A program made the translations under genes and the position numbers. This document shows, in pieces, positions 34,236-44,724 of a DNA stretch of 64,000 bases. The stretch's first letter is position 1; every line of letters begins with the position of its first letter. The notes under the pieces are model-generated. The model did not search any database. It saw nothing but the letters and a program-made list of their open reading frames with translations, and was not told where the DNA came from. Source of the stretch: Aphrocallistes beatrix (taxonomy: Eukaryota; Porifera; Hexactinellida; Sceptrulophora; Aphrocallistidae); the NCBI GenBank assembly GCA_963281255.1, contig OY725490.1, positions 6,820,001 through 6,884,000 of the forward strand. Direction: 5' to 3'.

Positions 34236-35350
34236 CTAGAACACAATGGTGTTGAGCATGGTCCCTAAAGACTGGATAATGTTTGAAGTGAGTGTGAGAT
34301 CTACTTTCTCTTCAAGATGCCTTTTCGGATCTTGTTTCCCGACGTTTTTAATCGCGAGCTGTTCCGGAGTCATTTTATCTTCCTCCAATACTGCTTTGTT
34401 GTAAGCTTTGGCTAGCTCCAACATCTCACACACAATCGTCTCATTGTTATCTGCATGCTCCTTGAATTCCTCCAATCTCAATCCATCCATCCAAGTTTTC
34501 TTGTGCAAGTTCATCAACATCTTCTGCTCCAACTCATTCTTCTTGTAGTTGATGGGCATTGAGTAGTAGTGTCTGCCGAGACCATGGATAACAGCCTGGA
34601 TTGACGGTTTCTGTAAGTGACCTGATGAATCAATAATTAAAAAGAATACAGCTATAAATAAGAATATGCGTCATTAAGATATAATCTTACCTATGTTGGA
34701 GGTGGTCTGCCTTGCTTCCTGTGTGGAAGCTAAAGTGGCAGTGCTAATGAGCCTAAACGCGTCTATCACCACCTTCCCTTTCACGCTCTGTATTGGGTCG
34801 ACGACCACAGCCACAGCCCGTGCAGTGAGGGCCTCGAAGCTCTGCTGGGTGTTGATATCCACTCCGGAGAGCCAACACCCGAATCCAGGATGTGAGTGGT
34901 ACCAGCCGACCACCATTTCAGGCCGTCCTGTCTGCTTCAGCATGTCCAGCATCTTCGCTTGGAAGACGGGGTCCACTGCTTCGACGCTGACCCCCGTGCC
35001 TGATTGAGGCATCGCGAAGACATCGATCACTTTGACGGTGTAGTCGTCAACAAAATCTCCTACGCACACACATGTTTCAATTCTGGTTAAAATTCATGTT
35101 GAGATGTTTTGTTATCAAAACTGATAAAGACAAATTATTTAAATTACGGATTTAATATAAAATCGCGGAATAACTCACCTAACATCAGCCCCATGACCTC
35201 CATTGGCACCCCAGCCCTACCGTGTTTCAGCATTTTCAACAGTGCGAGTGAGGATATGTAGACTTGCTCTGCCGTATCCATGGCTGCCCCCTCTTGGGGG
35301 GGAGGCATTAGCCCAGGGAGACGGCGACTTAGTTGCAGGAGACTGTCCAT
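34236..35350 (-). CDS. PSMD14: 26S proteasome deubiquitinase Rpn11
   Basis: JAMM metalloprotease of the 19S lid that removes ubiquitin chains from substrates. Exons 35350-35179, 35059-34691 and 34621-34236 give 308 residues; human is 310. The Zn site is intact: Glu51 in [10 protein letters not shown], then [14 protein letters not shown] with His112, His114 and Asp125. [20 protein letters not shown] and [20 protein letters not shown] are nearly identical to animal orthologues. The start was chosen at MDSLLQL, which matches the family N-terminus. It lies 224 bp upstream of ANKAR on the same strand and is divergent from the coactosin-like gene (505 bp). Confidence 0.98.
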
Positions 35351-35855
35351 TTGTAACAAAAAATTATTTGCTATGTTTAATAAAAAAAAATATCATTAAT
35401 TTTGAAACTAAGCACATATTAACCGATAAGTTAAACCTAATACAGTTCTCTGAAGAGTCATTATTCTTCCCCAAACTAGCTCTGTCGGAAAATACATAAA
35501 TTACATAAGTATTAGCTTTGCATGATACTTATCAATCAAGATTGCAGGAATCTAATAACTAATTAACCTAATGCAGTCAACCGAACTCTTAGCATGGATT
35601 ATATGCAATGACGCCAGCAGTATTTAGATCTAATCATTGAAATGACAAACTTTTTTGCAGAATTAGCAGTAAATAGCAAGCGTGGGTAATTTAACACTGC
35701 AGTGTCCCAATTATGGATAGGCTTCGATGCTATTCAAATATAGCAGAGTGGAGCAAAAGTCAGAAACAAGTCTAGCATACAAATACTGAAAGCTGAACCT
35801 AACTGCACCAGTACGTGCTGGAAAAAGTGGAAAATACGTAGTTCACATATTTAAA
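35351..35855. other. Divergent intergenic region, PSMD14 / coactosin-like
   Basis: 505 bp between two opposite start codons, so it must contain both promoters. AT-rich, with a poly-A/T tract near 35385. No clear TATA box, repeat or RNA gene was identified. Confidence 0.5.
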
Positions 35856-36470
35856 ATGGCTGCTTCTTTTGAATGTTTGAAATTAAGCGCAGAAGCACAA
35901 AATAATTACAACGAAATTGTGAAAGCGAAATGTGCTGCAACACCCTGGGTCCTTTTCACTTACGCGGAAGAAGACGATGCGACTCTCGTACTGTTGGAAG
36001 AAGGGGCGACGAGAAATGATTTTATTGCAAACCTCAGCAGTGATAAAGTCATTTTCGGACTGTTACGAATCGCAGATAACAAACCTAACAACCTCAGAGG
36101 TAAAATGATTCTCGTGTACTGGATAGGGCCTAACTCTGAGTTGGATGTCAAGGGGAAGAGTCAACAGCATTATGAGAGAGACGTGCAGGCTCTGTTTAGC
36201 AAGTCTGATGGGTTCATTACGATAGAACATGAAGGCGAATTGGATGTCAAGTTACGCGCAATACTAATAAACAAGGATAAAGACAAGTCGAATGGAGCAG
36301 AGAGGAGAAGTGTATCTGACAGTGATGGAAATGAAAAGACGAAGAGAAAATTTATCTCAATTCACAAGCGCAAAAGCAGGATTCGGGAGAGTACAGTCCT
36401 TGAGGATTCGCCTACCCCGAGTAAGAAAAGTATCGATGAAATAAAACTAGAGACACCAAGTAAGAAATAA
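35856..36470 (+). CDS. Coactosin-like ADF-H domain protein with basic tail
   Basis: Single exon, 204 residues. The first 130 residues form an ADF-homology domain of the coactosin type: WVLFTYAEEDDATLVLLEEG, VIFGLLRI and KMILVYWIGPNSEL correspond to the family's ALFGYDG, YGFLRV and LITWIG blocks. Coactosins bind actin filaments without severing them. The C-terminal 75 residues (KTKRKFISIHKRKSRIR, SPTPSKK) form an additional basic, Ser/Pro-rich tail not present in classical 142-residue coactosin. It could be a nuclear signal or phosphosite region; that is inference. A perfect hairpin sits 33 bp after the stop, and a Rab gene starts 155 bp downstream. Confidence 0.75.
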   Translation: MAASFECLKLSAEAQNNYNEIVKAKCAATPWVLFTYAEEDDATLVLLEEGATRNDFIANLSSDKVIFGLLRIADNKPNNLRGKMILVYWIGPNSELDVKGKSQQHYERDVQALFSKSDGFITIEHEGELDVKLRAILINKDKDKSNGAERRSVSDSDGNEKTKRKFISIHKRKSRIRESTVLEDSPTPSKKSIDEIKLETPSKK

Positions 36471-36502
36471 ATTTATATAATTAAACGGTCGCATGTCTCT
36501 AC

Positions 36503-36539
36503 GAATCCACCTCCTTTCTTCTTGAAAGGAGGTGGATTC
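36503..36539. repeat. Perfect 16-bp inverted repeat with 5-nt loop
   Basis: GAATCCACCTCCTTTC at 36503-36518 is followed by TTCTT and then by its exact reverse complement at 36524-36539. As RNA this would fold into a 16-bp stem. It lies between the stop of the coactosin-like gene and the start of the Rab gene, both on the plus strand, so it would be in the 3' end of one transcript or the 5' leader of the next. Function unknown. Confidence 0.9.
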
Positions 36540-36625
36540 AACATATAATATTTCTAGCTGAAGATGTTGCAGTAGAGATAGCAGAGGTACCCGAAACGAA
36601 GACAGAGAGCAGAATAGAAAAGTTA

Positions 36626-37267
36626 ATGACCAGCAGCATCAACTACGCCCAGTTGGAGAAAATGAAGGTTATTATTGTAGGCGACTGTGAAGTAGGAAAG
36701 ACGCACCTTCTGCACACATACGTATACGGGAAATCCACCAAGTACCGTCCTATGGTGACCGTGGGGGTAGACCACCTGTATCGTGTGGTTAATACGGACA
36801 TCAACCGCCCAGTGAAGCTGGAGCTTTGGGACACGAGTGGAGAGGAGAGGTACAGAGCTCTAGCCTCGGTCTGGTACCGCAATGCAATCGGGGCAATGGT
36901 GATATTCGACCTAACAAATGAGGATTCACTAATGAGTATACCGAACTGGATCAACTCTATTAAGCGGTACACGGACTGCAAGGCTTACATGCTCGTAGGA
37001 AATAAGAATGACCTCGTGGAGCAGAGAAAGGTGGACAGAGAAGTGGCGAAAAAGATCGCAGACGAGAATGACATGATATACTCGGAAACGTCTGCGAAGT
37101 TTGGAATGCATGTGGACGACGCTTTTATAACAATGGCTAACGAACTTGTAAGCACCAAGGAAAAAGAACCCAAACCCGAACTCCAACAAGAAAGCTTAAT
37201 AATTGATCTAACACAGCCCATGGACCCCGTTGTAAAGAAAAAGAAGGACAAATGTTGTCACAAATAG
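36626..37267 (+). CDS. Atypical Rab-family small GTPase
   Basis: Single exon, 213 residues. G boxes: P-loop GDCEVGKT (residues 19-26), switch I with Thr45 in MVTVGVDHLY, switch II WDTSGEERYRAL, NKND and ETSAK. RYRAL and the overall spacing mark it as a Rab. Two departures stand out: Glu73 occupies the position of the catalytic Gln of WDTAGQE, and the P-loop has Cys-Glu in place of Ser-Gly. Both predict slow or changed GTP hydrolysis. The C-terminus ends KKKKDKCCHK, a CCXX-type prenylation signal after a polybasic stretch, so membrane attachment is expected. Subfamily not assigned. Confidence 0.9.
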   Translation: MTSSINYAQLEKMKVIIVGDCEVGKTHLLHTYVYGKSTKYRPMVTVGVDHLYRVVNTDINRPVKLELWDTSGEERYRALASVWYRNAIGAMVIFDLTNEDSLMSIPNWINSIKRYTDCKAYMLVGNKNDLVEQRKVDREVAKKIADENDMIYSETSAKFGMHVDDAFITMANELVSTKEKEPKPELQQESLIIDLTQPMDPVVKKKKDKCCHK

Positions 37268-37413
37268 TACAATATAAAGATTATCTGTAAAATTTCTAAG
37301 TTGCATTTTGTATATTTCAACATGTTGGTATTTTTTATGCTAAGTAAATAAGCAAACTATTTTATTTTGTCTCATACATCTAGCATTCGTAGGAATGTGT
37401 TCAATCAACTGAG

Positions 37414-39805
37414 CTAGTTTTTGTTCTTTCGCTGCCGCTGCCTCTGTATTATCTTCCCTCTCAGATGCTTCTCCAAACCAATGCATCCCTTCTCCCGATC
37501 CCGACCTAGCGATTCAACTCCGGAAGAATCGTCACTAGCACGAAATCTCCTTCGTTCTTTTCCAGGCCCCTTTTCCCTTCTCTTATCGCGGCGTCTTCTT
37601 TGCTCCTCACTGTCTGACTCGCTAGAAGAGCTGTCCTCGCTCTCAGAGGATACACTGCTGGAGTCAAGGGTAAGAGATTTCTTGTGGCGAGGCCTTTTAG
37701 TTGCAGCTGGAGACACCTGTCTCTGCTTTCTCTTCAACACATTCTTATTTACCTCTTCTAGCTCGGAGTTGTCCTCGCTTTCGTCGCTAATTTCAGAGCT
37801 AGGCTGACGTCGAGCTGTATGCTTTCTCTTCGGCACAACGACCCGTCTCTCTACTGACTCTCGTCCCTTCTTCTGCGGCCTTCTGATCTTGCTCTTCACT
37901 GAAACATTGCTCTCCGGTTGAGGCTTCCGTTTGCTAGAAGAAACTTGCTTATGTATCTTTAATTGCAATGAAGATTTCCGTTTTTGCTCCAACTCTGAGA
38001 AGTTTTCAGAAGTGTGCTCGCTCTTTTCTGATGCTGGGCTCGTACGATGGCGGCTGTGCGAGTGAGACTTTCTCTTGGCATGCGCGCTCCCTCGCTTTGA
38101 GGATTCCCTCTCCGCTTCTCTTCTCGGAACTCGAGTCGGTTCCCTGCTAGGTTTCGCGTGAGTTCTGTGCTTGGAATGGGCCTGCCGATGCCTGTGCTGT
38201 GAGTCAGAATCAGACTCGCTGGACGCTGAACTGGAGAAGGAAGACTTCTTTCTGGTCCTTCCCTCTCTCCTCGCCGGCCTAGCTCTCTCCTTCACAGGAG
38301 AAGCGGAGCCTGATGAAGAGGAAGAAGAGGAGGAGGTAGAGGTGTTGGACGCTTCTCTGCCCTTACGTGTGTCTCTACCGCTCCTACTCTCTCTATGTAC
38401 GCGAGGAGACTCTTTACTATGGTGTGTCCTTTTCTCCGGTATCTGAGGTTGAGATCGACTTGTCTTTACAGGAGGGACGTAGCTGTCTTGCGTGGGTAAG
38501 CTATGCGACTCTTTAGGATCAGATCTGCTGTCTTGCGTCTCAATATTAGACTGTCTGTGTTTCTGTGTAGATCCTATCATTCAGATGAGAATTATGAAAT
38601 AGGTTAAGCAATAGGATTTCAGTATAAAATCAAACCTTGATGCTGGTGTTCCGTGTGCCTGTGCTGGTCCATTGGTCCCTCCTGACGGTGCCTGTTCTCA
38701 GGAGACCTGAGGGGTCTCGAGTGGTAAGGAGACTCTCTCCTATGTCCCCTTCCCCTTGGGTTGTGCGAGTGCGAGTCCGGAGAGAATGGGGATAGGCTGG
38801 AGCGTTGTCTCGATCTCCTATGATACACATGTACTCTTAAATAAATCCATGCGAGCATACTCAATCGTTGGAGTAAGTATCCAGTTACCTAGGTCGATAC
38901 CTCCTCTCTCTACTCTCCCCCCTCTCACGAGATCTGCTGCGGTGTCTCCTCCCGGGGGAGTAGCTCCTACTCCGAGTCTTGTTCCGCTCTCTGTGATCCT
39001 CTCTCCTCAGATCTGCACCCCTGTACACGTCCTTGTTATGATGCTGCATCACTTGTTCGACTGACTTTATGATGTTCTCTACTCTGCTCAGAGTAGACGC
39101 ACTCGTAGGGCCAGGTTGCTCCAGGTCAGCTTGTGTGCTGGAAGCCTCTGATTTCTGAACCTTCAAAACATAGTACGATTTAACAATGAATTCATAAATG
39201 GGTAAGCTACTATATAAACAGACCTGCACTCCGATATCCGATATGTTTCCCTTATCGCGTCTGTCGGAGGCCCTCCCATGAGGAGACCGGGGCGACCCCC
39301 TGTACCTCCCTTGTGGGCGTCTGTAGTATTCATCTCTATCGGGCGAGTAGCGCCGGGAGTCATCGCGTATGTTCAACTCCATCTCAATTCGCTTCTTTTG
39401 CTGACGAATCGCGTTTTTCTTATCCTCAATAAATTTCTCTGGCAATTTTGAAGGGTTTTCTTGCGCACTTAACAACAACCCCCACAACTGTCCAATGAAG
39501 AGACGGGCAGGTTTTGACTGGAGAAACCCTGTAACGAGAATCTGTAACTTCTTTGCATTGGGGAAGCGCTCGTGCTCTAGAAAACTGAAGATCAACTCAA
39601 CTACTACCTCGTCTTCAATGCCTAGAATCTTTGTCACCTGCTCCGAGACCCAGGGTTTGAGTGCTTCGAAGTTAACTTTATGCAAATCCACTTTCTGTTC
39701 GAGACATCCGTCAAATTTCATTGTTTTGAGGAGTTTCTTGTCTTTGTCTGAGAATCGGACATCCTGCTCTGTGCTGGTTCCTCGGAAGAATCCAGCGTCT
39801 GTCAT
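37414..39805 (-). CDS. SRRM1: Serine/arginine repetitive matrix protein 1 (splicing co-activator)
   Basis: SR-related protein of the spliceosome that bridges SR proteins and snRNPs at exonic enhancers. Exons 39805-39224, 39160-38889, 38817-38636 and 38573-37414 give 731 residues. The N-terminus DAGFFRGTSTEQDVRFSDK and the PWI domain (residues ~25-125, with KPWVSEQVTKILG and LWGLLLSAQEN) match animal SRRM1 closely. The rest is low-complexity RS, RH and ES sequence, with long serine and glutamate tracts, typical of nuclear-speckle proteins. Intron 1 (39223-39161) is 63 nt, a multiple of three with no in-frame stop; if retained it would insert a hydrophobic 21-residue stretch. Confidence 0.93.
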
Positions 39806-40063
39806 TACGCCTAAATACTCTATGAACTACTCAGTGAAAATCCTGATACGGTAAAATGAATTCTAATTCCAACGTAGAAACATATATAATTAAGGATATT
39901 AGGGAAGATACGAAAAAAATTGCATTATAAAAATCAAAGTCTGCATACATCTCAACATAGTAACCTAATCATCGATCATTAGCAATAATACTCCATGCAA
40001 ACAATATTGATTTGTTCTTATGTCTAAAAAGCTATGTACACTGGCTGAATCCTAGCCCAGAGC

Positions 40064-43000
40064 TCAAAAGAAAAGAGCGTAGATCTTGGCTTTAAAACGG
40101 TGGAAAACCTTTGATTCATGAAAATGCTCTAGGTCCTCCAAATGCTTCACGATATCCTTCTTCGTGATGATGCCAGTCACTTTACCATTGTGAGTGACTA
40201 GCAATTGCCTGAGGCCGACTTTCCTGAACAGTTCCATCACGTTGTACATGTGTGTGATTGGAGTTACCTGGAAGTGCGTGGTGTCGAGGAGTGAGTAGAA
40301 GTTGAGGTAACGCCCTGAGGAGGATTTCACCTCGTTAGGCGGGAGGAAGTGGACCAAGGTGTCAGGGGAGATGTTTTGACAGACACTGCGCATTGAGTTC
40401 AGCGCATCCTGGAGTTCATCATGTGTGACGTATCCCATGAGGAGCTGAGAGTCGTGCGTCATCACGACAGGGAACCCCCAGTAGTCGTATGTGTCCAGTA
40501 GCTCCTCCAACTCAGCCACAGTCGACTCAGTCGCGGAAATAAATACGAGAGGGTGCTGGTGTGGTTGCGGACTCATAATGTCACCAGCCACTGCATTGAA
40601 AGTGTACCTCTCTTTGGCTTCGATGAACGGATACCTTGAAAGAGTGTACAGATCATTTCCGAATCGCATTACACAAATCTAAATTCTTCTTACCTGTTCA
40701 GTTTAATGTGTTCGTCATATATCCCCTCACTGAAGTTATCTCCCACCCACTTGCTGACAAGTGCTGCTAGCATTATAGGGACAATGTAGGCGAGTCCACC
40801 TGTCAGCTCGAACATGATCACCACCAGAGACACTGTCATTCTCGTAACGCCCCCCAAGAAGGCTCCAGCACCAACCATGGCATAGAGACCAGGGATTATA
40901 CAGGTGGAACCGATTGGACAGAAGAATTGGATGAAATCGGAATTTCTATTCGCGTACACTGACTATAAAAGAATCCGATTAAAATCGTGGAATAAATGTT
41001 TAATTTTAAAATAAAGTTGGGTACGAACTTGCTCCATGAGGACGCCTATGATACGTCCGATGCAGGCGCCAGAATACATACTGGGTATAAATAGCCCAGC
41101 TGGTATCTTGATCCCGTAGGTGAACGTGACAGTGAGCAGCATATACAAGACAGCCAATGCCAATCTCCACAGAGCACTAGAATATAACCGCATTTAAACA
41201 GCAAATAATTCAGCGTAGATCGTACACAGAATCCACTAACTCGTAAACTGGCTGTAGTGCCTGAGTGTCGTGGTATTGTCCGCTCGGTTCGAAAGCAGAA
41301 GTGATGTTGTAGCTGCAGAGGTCCGTGTCAGTGTCAGGTCCACATTGAGAGAACAGATCGCGGATCACCTCTGACGCATCACTTCGTGTGAAGTCGATTG
41401 GGTAGGCGAGCACAGCTGTTCCAAAGCAGACGATACACACCTGTCATAGGGAAGATATGTTGAGAGCCGGAAGTAGATTAGCATCGTAATCGTTACGTAC
41501 CTCCGTGATTGCATGTCTCTTCCAGTACTTCTTCCTGAGAGAGGACCAGAACACGTTCGCACGGATGAAAAGAGCGCCGTACAGCCCGCCTAGCAGGCCG
41601 AGGAAGGCGAACGGGAACAGCTCGAACAGGTGCCAAGGAGCGTCGTATGTGACGTAGAAGAGCACCAGATTCCCGTTGGGGTACGGGTTCAGGTACTTCA
41701 GGGTGGCGGCCGCCACGAGCGCGCACAGAAACGCGCGCCAGAGAGTTTTGAGCGGGAAATAGTAGCTCACCTATCATTCAGAGTATAAATAGAGAATTAT
41801 TCGTTTGAATATCTGCAACTCACCTCTTCGAGACTGAACAAGACCCCGCCTATGGGAGCTCCGAACGCTACCCCTACCCCTGCAGCCGCCGCGGCCGATA
41901 AGATCTCTTTCCTCTTGGCCTGGTTCCTCCGGTATTTAGGAAAGATGTAGGAGAAGATATTCCCACAGCAGCAGGCCACGTGCACCAGCGGTCCCTCCTT
42001 CCCCAGACTGAGCCCCGCCCCCACAGCCAGCATCATGCTGATGCTCTTCACAGCCAGAGTAGCCTTGCCGAGGTAGCCGTGGATCACGTAGCCGGAGAGG
42101 ATGGTCTTCACTTCGGGGATACCGGACCCACTCGCGTACGGCGCTACTGCTTTCACGAAGCTTGAACCGAGGAAGCCGAATAGCACAGCGAGGAGGATGA
42201 ATCTGAAAAACATGGAAATGAAATTCAAATCTTAAGAACATTTAGACTATACAAATTTATTAGTACTCACATGATGTAGTTGAAGAAATATCTCCCGTAG
42301 TAACTGTCAGCCGGGATCCCGAACAGATTTGCCCATTCGGAAAACTCGCGACAATGCTCGACGTTGAAACCCGTCTCATTGCTGATCCAGCAACAAGAGT
42401 ACTTATCTGACGAGAAGTCGCTGGTACAGACGCCTTGCCTGAAAGATACGAACCAAGCAGTGCCTACAAGAACAACTCATCAAACTCTGTACGACCCAGC
42501 TACGAATGTAAATCTTACCAACGTCGATGCAACCGGCCATGACTCCGGACGCTAGCCCGACTAGGAAGACTAACACCCAAGCGGAGGCGGCGTCCCACTG
42601 TTTGTACAGCCACCCCGTGTACGTGTTAGAACTGTCCAGCTGTTTGTAGCGCTTCAGATCCCGCACTGTGTCCCGCACCCAGTCCACCGTGTGGAAGTCT
42701 GAGTAGCGGGTGCTGGGGGGCTTGGCGGTGTACTCGGCGAACGATTTGGAGTTCAATCCCTGAGGGAAGATTTGAAGATGTATTACACCATCAGCTCACG
42801 TTAACCCCAAGTTGTGAATATAAGTATAAGAATAAAGTTTAATCGTTGATCTTCATAAGTGATTCGAGTTACACTAAGTCCTAATTGGTACAACTAAACT
42901 AGAAAAGTTAAATTATCTAAGTCAGGGTTGGGTGAGATCAGCTCTTTATGAAGTTGTTGAGCTTGTAGAGAAACTCGCTCAGATAAATCCTCCGCTCGAA

Positions 43001-44209
43001 GACCTGGTAGTACTGAACCAACTGGTTCAGGAAGTTGTCATCGATTCCGTTCTCCTCCATGTACTCCACCAGGCTGTCATAGATGTTATCGTCAAAGTTG
43101 GTACCTTCCAGGCTGTATACGTCATCTTTCTCAGAGGTACCTGGACTCACGACCCGAACTTCGTTTATCTGCAGGCCTGACTCAATGATGTCTTGTAGAC
43201 TTTCTCCTTCAGGATTGAAGGAACAGTCCACTTCCAACCGATGTCCGGATGGTTTGCCAATGTTGATATTGATGACAGGAAGGAAAATGCTTTCGTCTTC
43301 CTTATCATCAGAATCTTCATTGTCCATCAGCCCTTTATCCATGCTATCCATCCCTTCCATGTTATCCATCCCTTCCATACCATCACCGGACATTATCTCT
43401 GGCAGGAGTTTCTCATTCGCATTCACCGAAACGGAAAATTTGACACCATTCACCTCTTTCGTGAAAGTCACTTCTATACCATCTATCTTTGATTGGAACG
43501 TTTCTATCTCTGGGAGATCAGCTGCCAGGGATGTCTGGTAGGAGATCTCGTCTTTCAGGCTCTTCATCAGCCTCAGTGTGCCGGGACTTTGTTTGGTATG
43601 TTTTACGTAATTACGCGTTGAAAAAGTTCGAGGTAGAGATGTAATTGCAGGTATCGCAGGTGAAAAAGATGGATTTTGAGGTAAATTTCCTCTCGGTTGG
43701 ATCATTGGGACCCTAGTGCTTATTGTTAGGAAACGTCTGACAATGGAATGCATGTCCAAGTTTAAAAAAATTGAAAGCTAGTCTTATAAAAATTCTAAAT
43801 TAATTAATAAACAATACAATGATATCTAATTTTAGAGGTAAATATAGTTAGATTCATAATTGTGGGTCGGTAAGTAAAGCAAAATATTTCGTTTGAACAG
43901 ACCAAGTACGTAGTAGGCGGGTTCGTTACATCCTAGCATAAGAAAATGAACAAACTAACTCACCTCATCCTTCTTTATCACTCGAATGTGAACCTTCTCC
44001 TCCTCATCGATGCTATCATAATTACGTGGATGCTGTACGGATCCGTTGCCATCTGTCAGAGATCCTTCTACCTGCGCACCAGCTCGGGCTCGAGGCATTG
44101 CTATTATTTCATCGTCCCTGTCGAGGGTTTCGTTTCTGCCTGCCTGTAACGCATCCGATTGGAGAAGAGGGGTCTGTGAGGTATTTATGTCCTTGTTCTG
44201 ATCAGACAT
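40064..44209 (-). CDS. CLC-3/4/5-type chloride/proton exchanger
   Basis: Endosomal 2Cl-/H+ exchanger. Nine exons (44209-43964, 42759-42519, 42463-42271, 42202-41824, 41770-41501, 41440-41226, 41176-41029, 40962-40694, 40634-40064) give 843 residues. [10 protein letters not shown] places it in the CLC-3/4/5 group rather than CLC-6/7. Core motifs: GSGIPE (~252), GKEGPLVH with the gating glutamate at ~296, FSLEEVSYYF with the proton glutamate that marks exchangers, and [11 protein letters not shown]. The last exon holds two CBS domains ([36 protein letters not shown]). The cytosolic N-terminus has a possible dileucine sorting signal, TPLLQ. The exon 6/7 junction uses a weak donor and is less certain. 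Intron 1 contains C1QBP on the same strand. Confidence 0.92.
42938..43753 (-). CDS. C1QBP: C1QBP/p32/Mam33 mitochondrial matrix protein
   Basis: Single exon of 271 residues; human C1QBP is 282. The N-terminal ~60 residues are rich in Arg, Ser and Thr with no acidic residues after the start, a typical mitochondrial presequence. The mature part shows the MAM33 fold pattern: [32 protein letters not shown], a long acidic insert ([17 protein letters not shown] ... DSDDKEDE), then [16 protein letters not shown] and the C-terminal [13 protein letters not shown]...YYQVFE. It is an acidic trimeric chaperone needed for mitochondrial translation and RNA binding. It lies entirely within the first intron (43963-42760) of the CLC gene, in the same direction. 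An ATG at 43753 was chosen as the first in-frame start. Confidence 0.92.
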   Translation of the reverse strand: MHSIVRRFLTISTRVPMIQPRGNLPQNPSFSPAIPAITSLPRTFSTRNYVKHTKQSPGTLRLMKSLKDEISYQTSLAADLPEIETFQSKIDGIEVTFTKEVNGVKFSVSVNANEKLLPEIMSGDGMEGMDNMEGMDSMDKGLMDNEDSDDKEDESIFLPVININIGKPSGHRLEVDCSFNPEGESLQDIIESGLQINEVRVVSPGTSEKDDVYSLEGTNFDDNIYDSLVEYMEENGIDDNFLNQLVQYYQVFERRIYLSEFLYKLNNFIKS

Positions 44210-44724
44210 GGTCAACACTCATTGGCTAGCTCTAAGACAAAGCTGTTACACTTGTTATTGGATATTTTCAATGAATGTTTAGTCTGAAGTACACCCCGAG
44301 GCATAAAGATGAATACGATACTGTTCTCCCAGATAACTTATAGGTACGACCAGTAGCTCTTTTTTGTGCATATCCAGGAGAATTGGATATGTGACACCTG
44401 AGGAAAGATAGGCAATATTATGAAGTCAATCGGGGTTGAGTGTACTCTGAATTTTGTGTATGTAAATCTATCCCTACTCTCTGATACTCGTCTTAAACTC
44501 GTGCAACAAATACACGTATTTATTCCGACATTTCTGATATAGATATTTAGCAATTCGGGATCCCTAATTTCCGGGACGGGACTATCCCGGAAATTATCCT
44601 TGCCCCAGAATTCTTGTGAAGATAACTGAATTTTAATTAATTAATTAATTGGCTGAGCCGAATCCGATTTTATATAAACAGACAATAATTTTTTTCAAAT
44701 ATAGCAACCTACATAACAGGTCTA
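44210..44724. other. Divergent intergenic region, CLC exchanger / PH-RA-SH3-RUN gene
   Basis: 515 bp between opposite starts. It contains an imperfectly spaced palindrome at 44566-44595 (separate entry), a TTAATTAATTAATTAATT run at 44635-44651 and a TATATAAA-like box near 44671, about 50 bp before the plus-strand ATG. No gene seen. Confidence 0.5.
44566..44595. promoter_or_regulatory. 11-bp palindromic arms with TTCC..GGAA core
   Basis: AATTTCCGGGA at 44566-44576 and its exact reverse complement TCCCGGAAATT at 44585-44595 flank an 8-nt spacer. The position between two divergent promoters and the paired TTCCGGG/CCCGGAA arms suggest a dimeric transcription factor site (ETS- or STAT-like half sites), but it could also be a remnant of a mobile element. 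Sequence evidence only. Confidence 0.4.

Noticed and set aside
36481-36545. Hairpin considered as a bacterial-type terminator
   Set aside because: The window is eukaryotic (introns, animal genes) and the stem is not followed by a U run; kept only as an unexplained inverted repeat.
38171-38446. Acidic/leucine-rich plus-strand frame
   Set aside because: It is the complement of the SRRM1 RS repeats; such low-complexity regions are open in several frames.
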